A stretch of 64,000 nucleotides of DNA from Provencibacterium sp. (GCA_022792175.1 JAAWAN010000026.1:37298-101297); one strand, 5' to 3'. Positions 17,453 through 26,245 are shown, counted from the stretch's first letter. Made by a program: numbers and translations. Notes: generated by a model from the letters alone, not told the origin.

Positions 17453-17761
17453 TCAGGCATCCCACTGATATTTCTTCAGGGAGACGTATGATCTGTCTTC
17501 TAAAAAAATGCCCTCCCGCTCGAGCAGCGCTGCCTGCTCTGTCCAGCCGGGGACCAGCCTCCCCGCATGGTTAACGACCCGGTGGCAGGGGTATTTGCCA
17601 TAGAACTCGGCATTACTGAGCACCTTTCCCACCAGCCGCGCATTTTTCTCCCTGCCGATCAGCCGGGCAATCTGCCCGTAGGTGGCGACCCGCCCTTCCG
17701 GGATTTCCTCAACCACCGCGAGAATCTCATAGCACAGAGCATCGTTTAAAACGCTTCCCAT
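17453..17761 (-). CDS. short MGMT-family (alkyltransferase-like) protein with PCHRV
   Basis: From ATG 17761 (AAAGGAG nine bases upstream) the protein is 102 residues and consists only of the DNA-binding/active-site half of MGMT: GRVATYGQIARLIG, then YPCHRVVNHAGRLVPGW with C59. True alkyltransferase-like proteins have Trp in place of this Cys, so this one may still accept alkyl groups or flag lesions for other repair. The ORF remains open 47 codons further upstream without a ribosome binding site. A TATAAT with a poor -35 lies upstream. Confidence 0.85.
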   Translation of the reverse strand: MGSVLNDALCYEILAVVEEIPEGRVATYGQIARLIGREKNARLVGKVLSNAEFYGKYPCHRVVNHAGRLVPGWTEQAALLEREGIFLEDRSYVSLKKYQWDA

Positions 17762-17895
17762 CCGTTGCCGCTCCTTTCTTCGTGGCTGTCTTCTGCTTAT
17801 TATACAGCATTCGCCGCCGAAAATCTCTTCTTTTCGACAGCGGATGCTGAATTTTTTAAGCTCTTTTCCGCCATCCGGTTTTTTATCGCAGGCCC

Positions 17896-17943
17896 TTGAC
17901 AAGGAGGGCTATAGCGTATATACTGTATATGCTGTATATATAC
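17896..17943 (+). promoter_or_regulatory. promoter and operator of the YtrA-type regulator operon
   Basis: TTGACA (17896-17901), 17 bases, TATACT (17919-17924). Over and after the -10 lies GTATATAC (17916-17923), TGTATAT and GTATATATAC (17934-17943), a run of short inverted repeats typical of GntR/YtrA operators, so the regulator probably represses its own operon. Confidence 0.75.
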
Positions 17944-17966
17944 ACAATAACTTTGAAGGTGAAGCG

Positions 17967-18341
17967 TTGAACATCATCATCAGCAACTCGAGCGGGAAAC
18001 CCTTTTATGAGCAGATTGCCTCTCAGATCCGCGGCCTGATTTTCAGCGGAGAGCTGGAGGAGGGGGAGGCGCTGCCCTCCATGCGCGCGCTGGCCAAGGA
18101 CCTGCGCATCAGCCTGATTACCACCAAGCGGGCCTATGAGGACCTGGAGCGGGAGGGATATATTGAAACGGTGCCGGGCAAGGGCTGCTTTGTGGCGCAG
18201 AAAAATATGGAGGTTATCCGCGAGGAGCAGCTGCGCCTGTGCGAGGGGCAGCTAAAGCTTGCGGCGCAGGCGGCGAGAAGCTGCGGCATAGAGCTGCGGG
18301 AGCTGATAGAGATTCTGAAGATTTACTACTGCGGGGAATAG
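17967..18341 (+). CDS. GntR family transcriptional regulator, YtrA subfamily
   Basis: From TTG 17967 (GAAGGTGA upstream) the product is 124 residues, the usual YtrA length: a winged helix (PFYEQIASQIRGLIFSGELEEGEALPSMRALAKDLRISLITTKRAYEDLEREGYIETVPGKGCFV) and a short C-terminal dimerisation tail. YtrA proteins control adjacent ABC transporter genes, and here an ATPase and a permease follow within 1.1 kb. Earlier start codons in frame lie inside the promoter and are unlikely. Confidence 0.9.
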   Translation: MNIIISNSSGKPFYEQIASQIRGLIFSGELEEGEALPSMRALAKDLRISLITTKRAYEDLEREGYIETVPGKGCFVAQKNMEVIREEQLRLCEGQLKLAAQAARSCGIELRELIEILKIYYCGE

Positions 18342-18388
18342 CTGCCGGGAAAGGGCCGCAAAAAAAACGGCAAAAAGGGGAGAGGAAT

Positions 18389-19249
18389 ATGAAGACAGAT
18401 AGCTGCCTGTCGCTTTGCGGCGTGCGCAAGCGGTATGGGGATTTTGAGCTGGATGTGAGCTTTGAGCTGCCGGCCGGCTGCATCATGGGCTTTATCGGGG
18501 AAAACGGCGCCGGCAAAACGACGACCTTCAAGCTGATTCTCGATTTAATCCGGCGGGAGGCGGGGGAAATCCTCTTTTTGGGGCGGGATATCCGCGAAAG
18601 CGGACGGCTTGCCCGCGAGGAGATCGGCGTTGTGTTTGATGAGTGCAGCTTTTATGAATCGCTGAGCACTTACGACATCGGCAGAGTCCTGGCCGGTATC
18701 CATCCGCGGTGGGATCAGCAGCTGTTTGAGGGCTATCTGACCAGGTGGGGGATTCCGCGAAAAAAGCCGGTGAAGTCCTTTTCGCGCGGCATGAAGATGA
18801 AGCTTTCGATTGCGGCGGCGCTCAGCCATCATCCGCGCCTGTTGCTGCTCGATGAGGCAACCAGCGGGCTGGACCCCATTATGCGCAGCGAGGTGCTTGA
18901 CACGCTGCAGGAATTTGTGCAGGATGAGGAGCATGCCGTGCTGCTTTCCTCTCACATTACGAGCGATCTGGACCGCATTGCCGACTATGTCACCTTCCTG
19001 CATGCGGGCAAGGCCATTCTTTCGGAAAACAAGGATACGCTGCTGTTTACATATGGCATTCTCAAGGGAAGCGAGCAGCAGCTGGCAAGGCTGCCGGGAG
19101 AGCTTGTTCTGGGCAGGCGGTGGGGGGCCTATGGGTGCGAGGCGCTGGTGTGCGATATCAGCCGGGCGCAGCGCCTCTGTCCTGAGGCGGCGGCCGACCG
19201 GCCGAATCTGGAGGAAATCATGATTCTGCTCAGCGGGGGACAGGAATAA
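18389..19249 (+). CDS. ABC transporter ATP-binding protein
   Basis: The 286-residue ATPase (start ATG 18389, GGGGAGAGGAAT upstream) has Walker A GENGAGKT, the signature SFSRGMKMKLS, Walker B LLLLDEATSGLD and the switch His in SSHITSD. The divergent signature (SRGM instead of SGGQ) is common in the CcmA/YtrB branch. It pairs with the membrane protein at 19400. Substrate unknown; YtrA-linked transporters often deal with cell-wall stress or bacteriocins. Confidence 0.9.
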   Translation: MKTDSCLSLCGVRKRYGDFELDVSFELPAGCIMGFIGENGAGKTTTFKLILDLIRREAGEILFLGRDIRESGRLAREEIGVVFDECSFYESLSTYDIGRVLAGIHPRWDQQLFEGYLTRWGIPRKKPVKSFSRGMKMKLSIAAALSHHPRLLLLDEATSGLDPIMRSEVLDTLQEFVQDEEHAVLLSSHITSDLDRIADYVTFLHAGKAILSENKDTLLFTYGILKGSEQQLARLPGELVLGRRWGAYGCEALVCDISRAQRLCPEAAADRPNLEEIMILLSGGQE

Positions 19250-19399
19250 AGGCGGCTTTTTCCCGCCGCAGCCGGGCTTTCGCCCTTTGCAGATAAAGCG
19301 GCTGCCCCTTGCGCCGCAGGGCCGGAGGGTATGGCGAAGGGGGCGGCACAGCCGGTCTATATCAGCCTGCCGGGCACCCGGCAGAGAACGGAGGAAAGT

Positions 19400-20050
19400 A
19401 TGAAGGGACTCATTCTCAAGGAATTCATCTATGTCTACCATCTTTATCTGAAAGTGATTTTAATCATGTTTGGCTTTTATCTCTTCCTGGCGATAGCCGC
19501 CTCCGGGGAAAGGATGGATAACTACACCATCGCCAGCGCGCTGACAGCGCTTTTTGCCGTGCTTCCCCTCGCCACCTTTTCGCTGGATAAGGCCTCCCAC
19601 TGGGACCGGTATGCCCTTTCCTGCCCGCTGGACCGCCGGATGCTGGTGCTCTCCAAATATATCTTTTCTTTTTTGTCCATCCTGATGGGGACGGTTTTTG
19701 CGCTTGTGTATATGGCCATCATCTCTCTGGTGCAGGGGATGCCCAGTGCGCAGGAGCTTTCGGAGATAGGACGCTTTATTTTCTATTTTTCGCTGGCCGC
19801 CCTGCTTTTCAGCAGCTGCATGCTGCCCTGCATCTACCGCTTCGGGCCGGACAAGGCGCGGCTGTTTACCTTTTTGCTGATAGGCCTCCCGTTTGTGATA
19901 GGAATCGCGGTCAAAAAGCTGCATATCGCGCTGCCCTCGGGGGAGCAGATGGAGACGTTGGCAGTTTTTGCCCCGTTTCTGGTTTTGCTGGCGATCTATC
20001 TTTCCTACCGGCTTTCGCTGCATATCTTTTATCAGCAGGAAATCGACTGA
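19400..20050 (+). CDS. ABC-2 type permease
   Basis: The 216-residue protein (start ATG 19400 with ACGGAGGAAAGT upstream) has about six hydrophobic segments, e.g. LKVILIMFGFYLFLAIA, ALTALFAVLPLATF, FLSILMGTVFALVYMAII, IFYFSLAALLFSSCMLP, LLIGLPFVIGIAV and LAVFAPFLVLLAIYLSY, and a SxDKASHWDRYALSCPLDRR loop seen in permeases partnered with YtrB-like ATPases. It forms the membrane channel for the ATPase at 18389. Confidence 0.85.
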   Translation: MKGLILKEFIYVYHLYLKVILIMFGFYLFLAIAASGERMDNYTIASALTALFAVLPLATFSLDKASHWDRYALSCPLDRRMLVLSKYIFSFLSILMGTVFALVYMAIISLVQGMPSAQELSEIGRFIFYFSLAALLFSSCMLPCIYRFGPDKARLFTFLLIGLPFVIGIAVKKLHIALPSGEQMETLAVFAPFLVLLAIYLSYRLSLHIFYQQEID

Positions 20051-20068
20051 CAGGAGGGGGATTTTTTG

Positions 20069-20314
20069 ATGGATGTACACAGGGCAATCCGGCAGAGGCT
20101 CTTTTATTTGTGCAGGCAGCGGCATATGACGATTGCCAGCCTGTCGGCCCATGCGCAGGTCCCGGCCTCTACCATTAAAAATGTTCTGTATGGGCGCAGT
20201 CAGAATCCGGGCGTTGGAACGCTGCAGCAGCTCTGCAATGGGCTGGATATCAGCCTCTTTGATTTTTTTGACAGTGCAGAATTCCGCAGAGACGAGAGAA
20301 AGCCTGCCGGATAA
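20069..20314 (+). CDS. Xre-type helix-turn-helix protein
   Basis: An 81-residue protein that is almost all Xre/Cro DNA-binding domain: MTIASLSAHAQVPASTIKNVLYGRSQNPGVGTLQQLCNGLDISLFDFFD. AGGAGGGGG precedes the ATG at 20069. It lies 18 bases after the permease, in the same transcript, which ends at the hairpin 20369-20398. Confidence 0.85.
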   Translation: MDVHRAIRQRLFYLCRQRHMTIASLSAHAQVPASTIKNVLYGRSQNPGVGTLQQLCNGLDISLFDFFDSAEFRRDERKPAG

Positions 20315-20368
20315 AAGAGAGGAGCGGGCGCAGGAGGCTGGTAAGATAAGAAAACATTTTAAGTAAGG

Positions 20369-20398
20369 GCCGGCGCAGCGTTAAGCTGCGCCGGCTTT
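20369..20398 (+). terminator. terminator of the YtrA/ABC/Xre operon
   Basis: GCCGGCGCAGC, five-base loop, GCTGCGCCGGC, then TTTCGCATTATTTTTG. Confidence 0.85.
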
Positions 20399-20620
20399 CG
20401 CATTATTTTTGTTTTGGGCAGTCTGGGATTGCTCCCGCGCTCCCCAAAAATCAAACGCGCCAATGAAATGACAGACAGTCTCAATCTCCCGGATTTTCAC
20501 CTGCTTCTGCTGTTCGTCGGTCGTGCAGGTATTGGACACTCTGATCTGTTTCACGGACTCACGCAGGATAGTGGCGTCAAGCTGGGTCGTGTTCGTGTAT
20601 TTCTTCACCACCACCGTTGT
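20381..20620 (-). pseudogene. C-terminal fragment of a serine recombinase (DUF4368-type tail)
   Basis: The last 79 codons of a minus-strand frame read VVVKKYTNTTQLDATILRES, then VKQIRV and CHFIGAFDFWG, the pattern of the C-terminal DUF4368 region of large serine recombinases of clostridial transposons (TnpX/TndX type). No resolvase or recombinase domain is attached: upstream the frame becomes unrelated sequence. Remnant by truncation. The family link is from memory of the motif. Confidence 0.55.
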
Positions 20621-20631
20621 CAATATCCCTA

Positions 20632-21060
20632 AACAGCGGGAATACCTGGGACATACCGCTAACTTCAAGACCTGCAGACATTTTAAGGACAAGAAAGCCA
20701 CCATGTTCCAGAGGACGAATGGATTTTTTGAGGACACCCATAACCACCATCGACCAGGAAATCCTTGACAATGTGCAGCGTATCTAATTGAAACCATCCA
20801 AGCGGAGGAGGTCTGCTTCAATTTTATCGGCAGGTACATCCCTCCGGCATTTCGGGAAGTGGAATTGCCCCCGAAGGAACAGGGGCTATTCGGAAAGAAG
20901 GGGAATTGAAAGACCGGCGGCATCAGGCCTATCTCCGGCGCAAGGCCAGCGGTTGAGCAGCGGCAGTATGAGGAATGCATCAGGGCGGCGAAAAGGCCAG
21001 GATTGGCGCAAAGAAAGCGGCTATCCGGCAAGAGGATATGGAACGGGGCACATATTCTTC
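20632..21060 (+). pseudogene. degenerate large serine recombinase, middle and C-terminal pieces
   Basis: Plus-strand pieces in shifting frames read REYLGHTANFKT, HHVPEDEWIF, then TTIDQEILDNVQRI, matching the usual order in TnpX-like recombinases (REYLGHTVNFKT, then EEWI, then a THxAIIDxETxxxVQRI stretch), and later EVCFNFIGRYIPPAF with a stop at 20913. At least two frameshifts separate them and the catalytic N-terminus is absent. It runs opposite to the fragment at 20381, so two recombinase relics collide here. Confidence 0.55.
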
Positions 21061-21145
21061 TGTGTTGCTGATCTGCCCTGCCGGGAACCCGGGAAAGCGA
21101 CTATGCAAGTCCAGACCATGCTGTGCAAGAAAGGAGAGCGTTACC

Positions 21146-21457
21146 ATGAAAATCGGACTGGACTTAGTGAAAGTGGGCGATTGCTATCTCCCCGGCCTGA
21201 CGCTGGCGCCGCCTAACCGCAGTTTGGGCAAGTATGGCCTGTTGCGGTTGCGGTATCTGAAAGAGCATCGGCCTATCGTTTGGGCCGAGTTGGCGATGGG
21301 GGGCAGGCTGTGCGCCCATCTGCTGGAAATCGAGGATACCGCCCAGGATCTGCTGGACAGCACAATGCCGGGAATGGCAAAAAAGACCGGGGTAGCCGAG
21401 GCTTTGCAAGCCCACGCCCTATGCGCCGGGCAGGGCCGATGGGGTAAGGTACAATAA
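21146..21457 (+). CDS. tnpV: TnpV-like transposon protein
   Basis: The 103-residue product reads VGDCYLPGLTL, then LGKYGLLRLRYLKEHRPIVW, as in TnpV, a small protein of unknown function carried by clostridial mobilisable transposons next to the large serine recombinase. The usual C-terminal MNxIRxRAEE motif is missing; the end seems shifted out of frame, so the protein may be truncated by about 15 residues. GGAGAGCGTTACC precedes the ATG. Confidence 0.65.
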   Translation: MKIGLDLVKVGDCYLPGLTLAPPNRSLGKYGLLRLRYLKEHRPIVWAELAMGGRLCAHLLEIEDTAQDLLDSTMPGMAKKTGVAEALQAHALCAGQGRWGKVQ

Positions 21458-21542
21458 GATGCGCAAATAAAAAGAGACATGGTTTGCAGAACTCTGGTAG
21501 AATGAAGTAGCGACACACCATTCAGAAAGGAGACTGTAAACC

Positions 21543-22205
21543 ATGTCAGAGAAGATTGTACAGCTAAACGAGGAAGTAATCAAGGGGCAGCTTAAAGAAT
21601 TGGTCCGGGGCAGCGTGGAAGAAGCCCTCATCGAGATGTACCTGGCAGGAGTAATCCGTCCGCCGGATGGAGGACATCACGGAGGCTCTGTGGGGGGAGC
21701 AAGGTATCTCCATCGACGATCAGCGAACTGAACAAAAAAGCATATGTCCACATTGAGGACTGGCGGAACCGTCCCTTACAGGGCGGAAGATACACCTATG
21801 TCTATGTAGATGGCATCTACCTGCGTCGGAACTGGGGCGGAGAGTTCAAGAATGTAGCTGTTCTGGTGGCAATTGCGGTAAATGGGGACGGATACCGGGA
21901 GGTTTTAGGCGCTGCCGAGGGCATGAAAGAGGATAAGGCCAGCTTCAGCTTCTTTCAGTGGCTCCGGGGCCGCGGTCTGGACGGCGTAAAACTCATCATT
22001 GGAGACAAGTCTCTAGGGATGCTGGAAGCGGTGGGGGAAGTGTTTCCAGAAGCCAAGTACCAGCGGTGTACAGTCCATTTTTACCGCAATGTATTTTCCG
22101 TGACGCCGCGCTCCAGGGTGAAGCTGGTGGCGAAGATGCTCAAAGCGATCCATGCCCAGGAGAGCAAAAAGGCGGCCCGTGAAAAGGCCAGAGCTGTGGT
22201 GGTTG
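21543..22205 (+). pseudogene. broken IS256-family transposase
   Basis: The frame starts MSEKIVQLNEEVIKGQLKEL as in intact IS256-family (transposase mutator) proteins, then jumps directly to VEEALIEMYLAGV, skipping the roughly 60 residues that normally separate these parts, shifts frame near 21660, and continues with YVHIEDWRNRPLQGG, VYVDGIYLRR (first catalytic Asp), IIGDKSLGMLEAVGEVF (second Asp), YQRCTVHFYRNVFSVTP and KAIHAQESKKAAREKA. It stops matching at about 22205, so the last third with the catalytic Glu is gone. A non-functional relic with three separate lesions. Confidence 0.8.
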
Positions 22206-22270
22206 TTGTTGGATTGCCGCCTTATTCCTCAGCGGCTTCGGCTTCGTTCGACAGATCAATTTTGTAGAAA

Positions 22271-22624
22271 TCAAAAGTTACTACCTGCCCGCTGCCTGCG
22301 GCGTATGGCGGCAGGATACCTGTCCACGGCAAAAATATTTTTTGGTGCTGGCGTCAGAGAGGCAGAGGATAAATTTTTTGGAATATCAGGTTCCTTCTTA
22401 TCCATTGCCCGAATGACCCCAACGGTCTCTTCATCCGTCTGTATCAGATAGAAGTGAGAAAAAGGATTCAAAAGCCGTACAGCGGCCTTTTCCGACGGGC
22501 CCGGCAGCCGGGGCCTGGTTTCGGTATCCGGATATTTTTGACAGAGGCCCGCGAAAGCCGGCACCTGCATGCGCCAGATACATTCTGCCCCCTCTTTGCC
22601 GGCCCGGATAAGCTTCAGCTCCAT
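22271..22624 (-). pseudogene. truncated GNAT acetyltransferase
   Basis: The 117-residue frame starts like a GNAT N-acetyltransferase (MELKLIRAGKEGAECIWRMQ, then FYLIQTDEETVGVIRAMDKKE) but then runs into unrelated sequence (PAAIRRRQRAGSNF) before the acetyl-CoA-binding motif (Q/R-x-x-G-x-G/A) that should follow. Its 3' end abuts the end of the IS256 relic, so loss of its C-terminus probably happened with insertion or deletion of mobile DNA. Confidence 0.6.
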
Positions 22625-22646
22625 TTTTCTTCTTCTCTTTTAACAG

Positions 22647-23234
22647 CTACTCTTTGAGATTGCCCTTTCGGATGTTTTCCTCTATAATCTGCTCGGTAAT
22701 TTCGAACAGCTTTTCTGAACCCAGCCGGGTCTTTTTCTGCCGCCCATAGACCTGCCCGGCGCTCACCTGGTGCTCCCGCCAGTCCCCGCCGCCGTTGGCG
22801 TTATTTAAAAGCAGCGGCTGCAGGTTATCCATCGCATGCGCAAATTTCGCTTCCGCCGTTTCGCAGTCCTCGAATTCATCAAAGAGGGCAACCAGCTCCT
22901 GCTTCTGGTCCTCCGGCAGCAGCGAGTAGATTTTTTCCTTTGCGGCATCCTCCCGGGCCTTCTGGGTCTTTTTGGCCTGCTCGTCATAGGCGTAGGTATC
23001 TCCTGCCTCGATTTCGATGATATCGTGAATCAGACACATCAGCATAACCCTGCCGATGTCCACCTCTTCGTTGGCATATTCTCTGAGCAGATAGGCCATA
23101 ACCGCCATGTGCCATGCGTGCTCGGCATCGTTTTCGTTTCTTCCGTGCCCGGAGAGGTGGGTCTGCCGGAAGATGTTCTTTTCCTGATCGATTTTCAGCA
23201 CAAAACGCAGCTGCTGATAAAGCCGTTGCTCCAT
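22647..23234 (-). CDS. HD domain phosphohydrolase (YfbR-like 5'-nucleotidase family)
   Basis: The 195-residue protein has the HD metal site H39, H70-D71 (LIHDIIEIEAGD) and a distal Asp in HAMDNLQPLLLN, in the HD_3 arrangement found in YfbR-type dNMP 5'-nucleotidases. CGGAGGAACGCCCA precedes the ATG. It probably hydrolyses nucleoside monophosphates; the substrate is inferred from the family. It stands 47 bases downstream of the S41 protease stop-to-start order on the same strand and may be cotranscribed. Confidence 0.88.
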   Translation of the reverse strand: MEQRLYQQLRFVLKIDQEKNIFRQTHLSGHGRNENDAEHAWHMAVMAYLLREYANEEVDIGRVMLMCLIHDIIEIEAGDTYAYDEQAKKTQKAREDAAKEKIYSLLPEDQKQELVALFDEFEDCETAEAKFAHAMDNLQPLLLNNANGGGDWREHQVSAGQVYGRQKKTRLGSEKLFEITEQIIEENIRKGNLKE

Positions 23235-23281
23235 TGGGCGTTCCTCCGGTTCTTTTCTGCCTGTCCCCCGGGACAGCAGGG

Positions 23282-24598
23282 CTACTCCTCCTGCTCCCCT
23301 GAATTTTCTTCCTCCTGCTCTTCTGCAGAGGAGGAGGCGCTCTCCTCCCCGGCGGCGCTGCCGGCGGAGTTTACATTGGCGGCGGTGATGGCCAGTTCAA
23401 GGGATTTTTTGAGCTGGGGGTCGGTTTCCAGTGCGAACAGGAGGTTTTCCGCCGTTTTTTTATCGGTCGCGCTGATGAGGTCGGCCTGATCCTTAGTGAC
23501 CTTGACCTCAAAATCCGGCTTAACGCCGATGCCGTCATAATTCGGGCTGGTGGGCGGGTTGTATTTGGCCACGGTAACGCTGATGGCCGAGCCATCGTTG
23601 AGCTGCAAAAATTGCTGCATGGTGCCCTTGCCGAGCGTTGTCAGGCCGACGAGCTGGGCCTCAGCCTTATCCTTGAGCGCCTGGGCAAAGAGCTCTGCGG
23701 CGCTGGCGGTCTTTTCGTTCATGATGACCACCATCGGCAGGTTGATGCAGGCGGGATCGGAGGTGGCGAGCACCTCGGTCGTCCCATCCTTATAGGTGGC
23801 GGAGACGATGGTGCCCTGCGGCAGCAGCTTATCCAGAATGCGGGTGACCGGCTCGGTTTTTCCGCCCTGGTTATTCCGGACATCGAAAACGAGCGCCTGC
23901 GCCCCCTCGCTGACCAGCCGGTCAACGGCGCGGGTGAACTGGTCGGCGGTATTGTCGCCGAATTCGAGAATCTGCATATAGCCGATTCCCTCCCCGGTCA
24001 TGCAGGAATAGACAGACGGCTTTTCCACATCGCGCCGGGTGAGCGGATAGGGGGTATCGGCATTGTCGCGGCGGATGGTGAGGTCAATCTGGGTGCCGGC
24101 GTCGCCAAAGATAGCCTCGCTCATCTCCTCGGCATTGTCGGCGGTGACATCCGTTTCATCGATTTTAACAATCAAATCTCCGGCGGCGATACCGGCGGCA
24201 AGAGCGGGGGAGTCGGGATAGACCTCGGTTATCAGGATATAGCCGGTCTCATCCAGCTCGGTCACAATGCCCACGCCGACCGATTTGGAGGCCCCGCTCT
24301 GATTTAAGCGGGTGTATTCCTCAACGGTGTAATAGCGGGCATAGGGGTCGCCCAGCCCGGCGATATATCCCTGTGCGATACTGTCGTTTAAGGTATCCTC
24401 ATTGATGGTTCCGAAAAATTTCTGGCGGGCCCATTTATCGATTTCTGCCAGCTTGGAGTAGGTCGCCTCCCGCTCCTTAATATTCAAAATGGTGTTGTTA
24501 AAGGTCTGGCGGGAGTAAACCATCGTGATAGAAAAGGTGGCGGCGGCCACAATGGCGAGCATCGCGAGAGCGGCTCCCAGAGAGATTTTTTTATTCAT
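23282..24598 (-). CDS. S41 family C-terminal processing peptidase
   Basis: The 438-residue protein has an N-terminal membrane anchor (about 7-29), a PDZ domain (about 105-180), and the tail-specific protease core with catalytic S299 (NEKTASAAE) and K324 (TLGKGTMQQF), plus RNNQGG in place of the common RNNPGG. The C-terminus is an acidic Glu/Ser tail. It degrades or processes exported proteins outside the membrane. AAAGGGGACCGCCT precedes the ATG. Close to CtpA/CtpB; the CtpB role in sporulation is only a possibility. Confidence 0.92.
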   Translation of the reverse strand: MNKKISLGAALAMLAIVAAATFSITMVYSRQTFNNTILNIKEREATYSKLAEIDKWARQKFFGTINEDTLNDSIAQGYIAGLGDPYARYYTVEEYTRLNQSGASKSVGVGIVTELDETGYILITEVYPDSPALAAGIAAGDLIVKIDETDVTADNAEEMSEAIFGDAGTQIDLTIRRDNADTPYPLTRRDVEKPSVYSCMTGEGIGYMQILEFGDNTADQFTRAVDRLVSEGAQALVFDVRNNQGGKTEPVTRILDKLLPQGTIVSATYKDGTTEVLATSDPACINLPMVVIMNEKTASAAELFAQALKDKAEAQLVGLTTLGKGTMQQFLQLNDGSAISVTVAKYNPPTSPNYDGIGVKPDFEVKVTKDQADLISATDKKTAENLLFALETDPQLKKSLELAITAANVNSAGSAAGEESASSSAEEQEEENSGEQEE

Positions 24599-24734
24599 AG
24601 GCGGTCCCCTTTTTCATAGTCTTTTGAGCTTTTTTTCCTCCGGGTCCGGCGGGCTGCTTTTTGCATAAGGAGAAGGCCGGCCGGCTGCCTCCCGACAGGG
24701 CGACAGGAAACCGGATTCGCCGGTTTTTGTTATG

Positions 24735-24763
24735 ATTATAGCATAATCTTTCCGGTTTGTCAT
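24735..24763 (-). promoter_or_regulatory. promoter of the S41 peptidase gene
   Basis: Minus-strand ATGACA (24763-24758), 17 bases, TATAAT (24740-24735), 137 bases upstream of the start codon. Confidence 0.75.
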
Positions 24764-24850
24764 GTATAGAGTATGAAAATCGAACGGCTTCGGCAGGATC
24801 CGGCTGTTTGGGGATTTTCAGCACCGCCTGCAACTTTTTCCGAACGCTTC

Positions 24851-24879
24851 TTGCATTTACTTGCTCAATATTATATAAT
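24851..24879 (+). promoter_or_regulatory. promoter of the MFS transporter gene
   Basis: TTGCAT (24851-24856), 17 bases, TATAAT (24874-24879), 64 bases upstream of the start codon. With the S41 promoter it accounts for the 344-base divergent intergenic region. Confidence 0.8.
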
Positions 24880-24942
24880 CAGTTGCGTTCAATAGAATTT
24901 TCCTTCGTTGTTTTGGAGGAAGGGCTGGGAGAGGATTAAAAA

Positions 24943-26208
24943 ATGTCTGATAGCTTTTCGACGCTGCAGCGCCGGGTTCTGCTGGGGATAGTCATCGCCT
25001 ACAGTGCGGCCTATCTCAACCGGCTGAACCTTTCCGCCGGGCTCGGCAGCCTGATGGATGCCTTTGGCGTTTCCGCAGCGGCCGCCGGGCTGCTGCAGAC
25101 CGCTTTTGCCATCATCTATGCGGCGGGGCAGTTTATCAATGGCGCGATTGTCGACCGCATCAGCCCGGTGCGCCATATCCTGACAGGCATTGTCGGAACG
25201 GGAATATGCAATCTGCTGATGGGGTTTGCCGGAAGCTATCCTGTTTTCATGGTGCTGTGCATGCTCAACGGCGCTTTCCAGTCGATGCTCTGGACGCCGA
25301 TCGTCTGCCTGGTGGCCCTCTGCTTTCACACTGACAGTGAGCGGGGGAGAGCGAACTTCGTCTGCTCGTTTACCATCGTCTTTGGCCATCTGAGCGCCTG
25401 GGCAATCTCCGGTGCGCTGATCGAGGCGGTTGGCTGGCGGCTCTCCTTTATCGTTCCCGCTGTGCTGATGATTCCTGTGCTGCTGGCTGTCCTTTTCCTC
25501 TTAAGGGATATCCGCGGGGCGGGCACCGGGCGTGTACAGCAGGAAAGCGCAGAGGATACGCCTGCGCCCGCGCGCGTTCCGGCGCTGAAGGCCTTTATGC
25601 AGACCGGCTTCGGGTTTATCCTGATTGCCTGCGTTCTTTCCGGTTTTGTGCGGGATGGCATCGTGACCTGGACGCCGGAAATCCTGCGCGGATATATGCG
25701 CGGCTCTTCCCTTTCTTCAACGGCCTTTTCGCTCATCATCCCCTGCGTGAATGCGCTGGGGATTCTGGCTGGCTACTGGCTGAGACGCAACACCCGCAAT
25801 ACCCGAAAAATGGTCAGCTACATGCTTTTTATCTGCACCGGCTTCTGCCTGCTGCTCCCTGTAGGGCGCGGCATCCTCTCCTGCTCGCTGCTGATGGGAT
25901 TTGCCTGCGCCTGTCAGTTCGGCATCAACCCGATGCTGACAACGCTCATCCCTCTCGAATATGACCGGCTCGGGCGCACCGGCCTTGCGGCGGGCCTTAT
26001 CGACAGCTTCATCTATATCGGTTCGGCGCTGGCCGGCGTTATTGATGGCGGCATTTATGAAGCGAGCGGCAGCGGCATGCTCTTTTTTACCTGGGCGGGC
26101 TCAGCGCTGCTCAGTGCGGTGGTTATCTATCTGGCCGGCACAAGGCGGCCCATGCGGGCGATGGAGCAGCTGGCGACGGCAGGCAGCGGAAAAGGGGAAG
26201 CAGAATAA
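24943..26208 (+). CDS. MFS transporter
   Basis: The 421-residue protein has about 12 hydrophobic helices and the loop 2-3 pattern GQFINGAIVDRISPVR, with a hydrophilic central loop near residues 185-215, as in the glycerol-3-phosphate/organophosphate:phosphate antiporter and anion:cation symporter branches of the major facilitator superfamily. It likely exchanges an organic anion. GGGAGAGGATT precedes the ATG. Single-gene unit ended by the hairpin 26246-26294. Confidence 0.9.
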   Translation: MSDSFSTLQRRVLLGIVIAYSAAYLNRLNLSAGLGSLMDAFGVSAAAAGLLQTAFAIIYAAGQFINGAIVDRISPVRHILTGIVGTGICNLLMGFAGSYPVFMVLCMLNGAFQSMLWTPIVCLVALCFHTDSERGRANFVCSFTIVFGHLSAWAISGALIEAVGWRLSFIVPAVLMIPVLLAVLFLLRDIRGAGTGRVQQESAEDTPAPARVPALKAFMQTGFGFILIACVLSGFVRDGIVTWTPEILRGYMRGSSLSSTAFSLIIPCVNALGILAGYWLRRNTRNTRKMVSYMLFICTGFCLLLPVGRGILSCSLLMGFACACQFGINPMLTTLIPLEYDRLGRTGLAAGLIDSFIYIGSALAGVIDGGIYEASGSGMLFFTWAGSALLSAVVIYLAGTRRPMRAMEQLATAGSGKGEAE

Positions 26209-26245
26209 ACTTTATTGCGGTGGCCTGCCTTAAAACAACCGTAAA

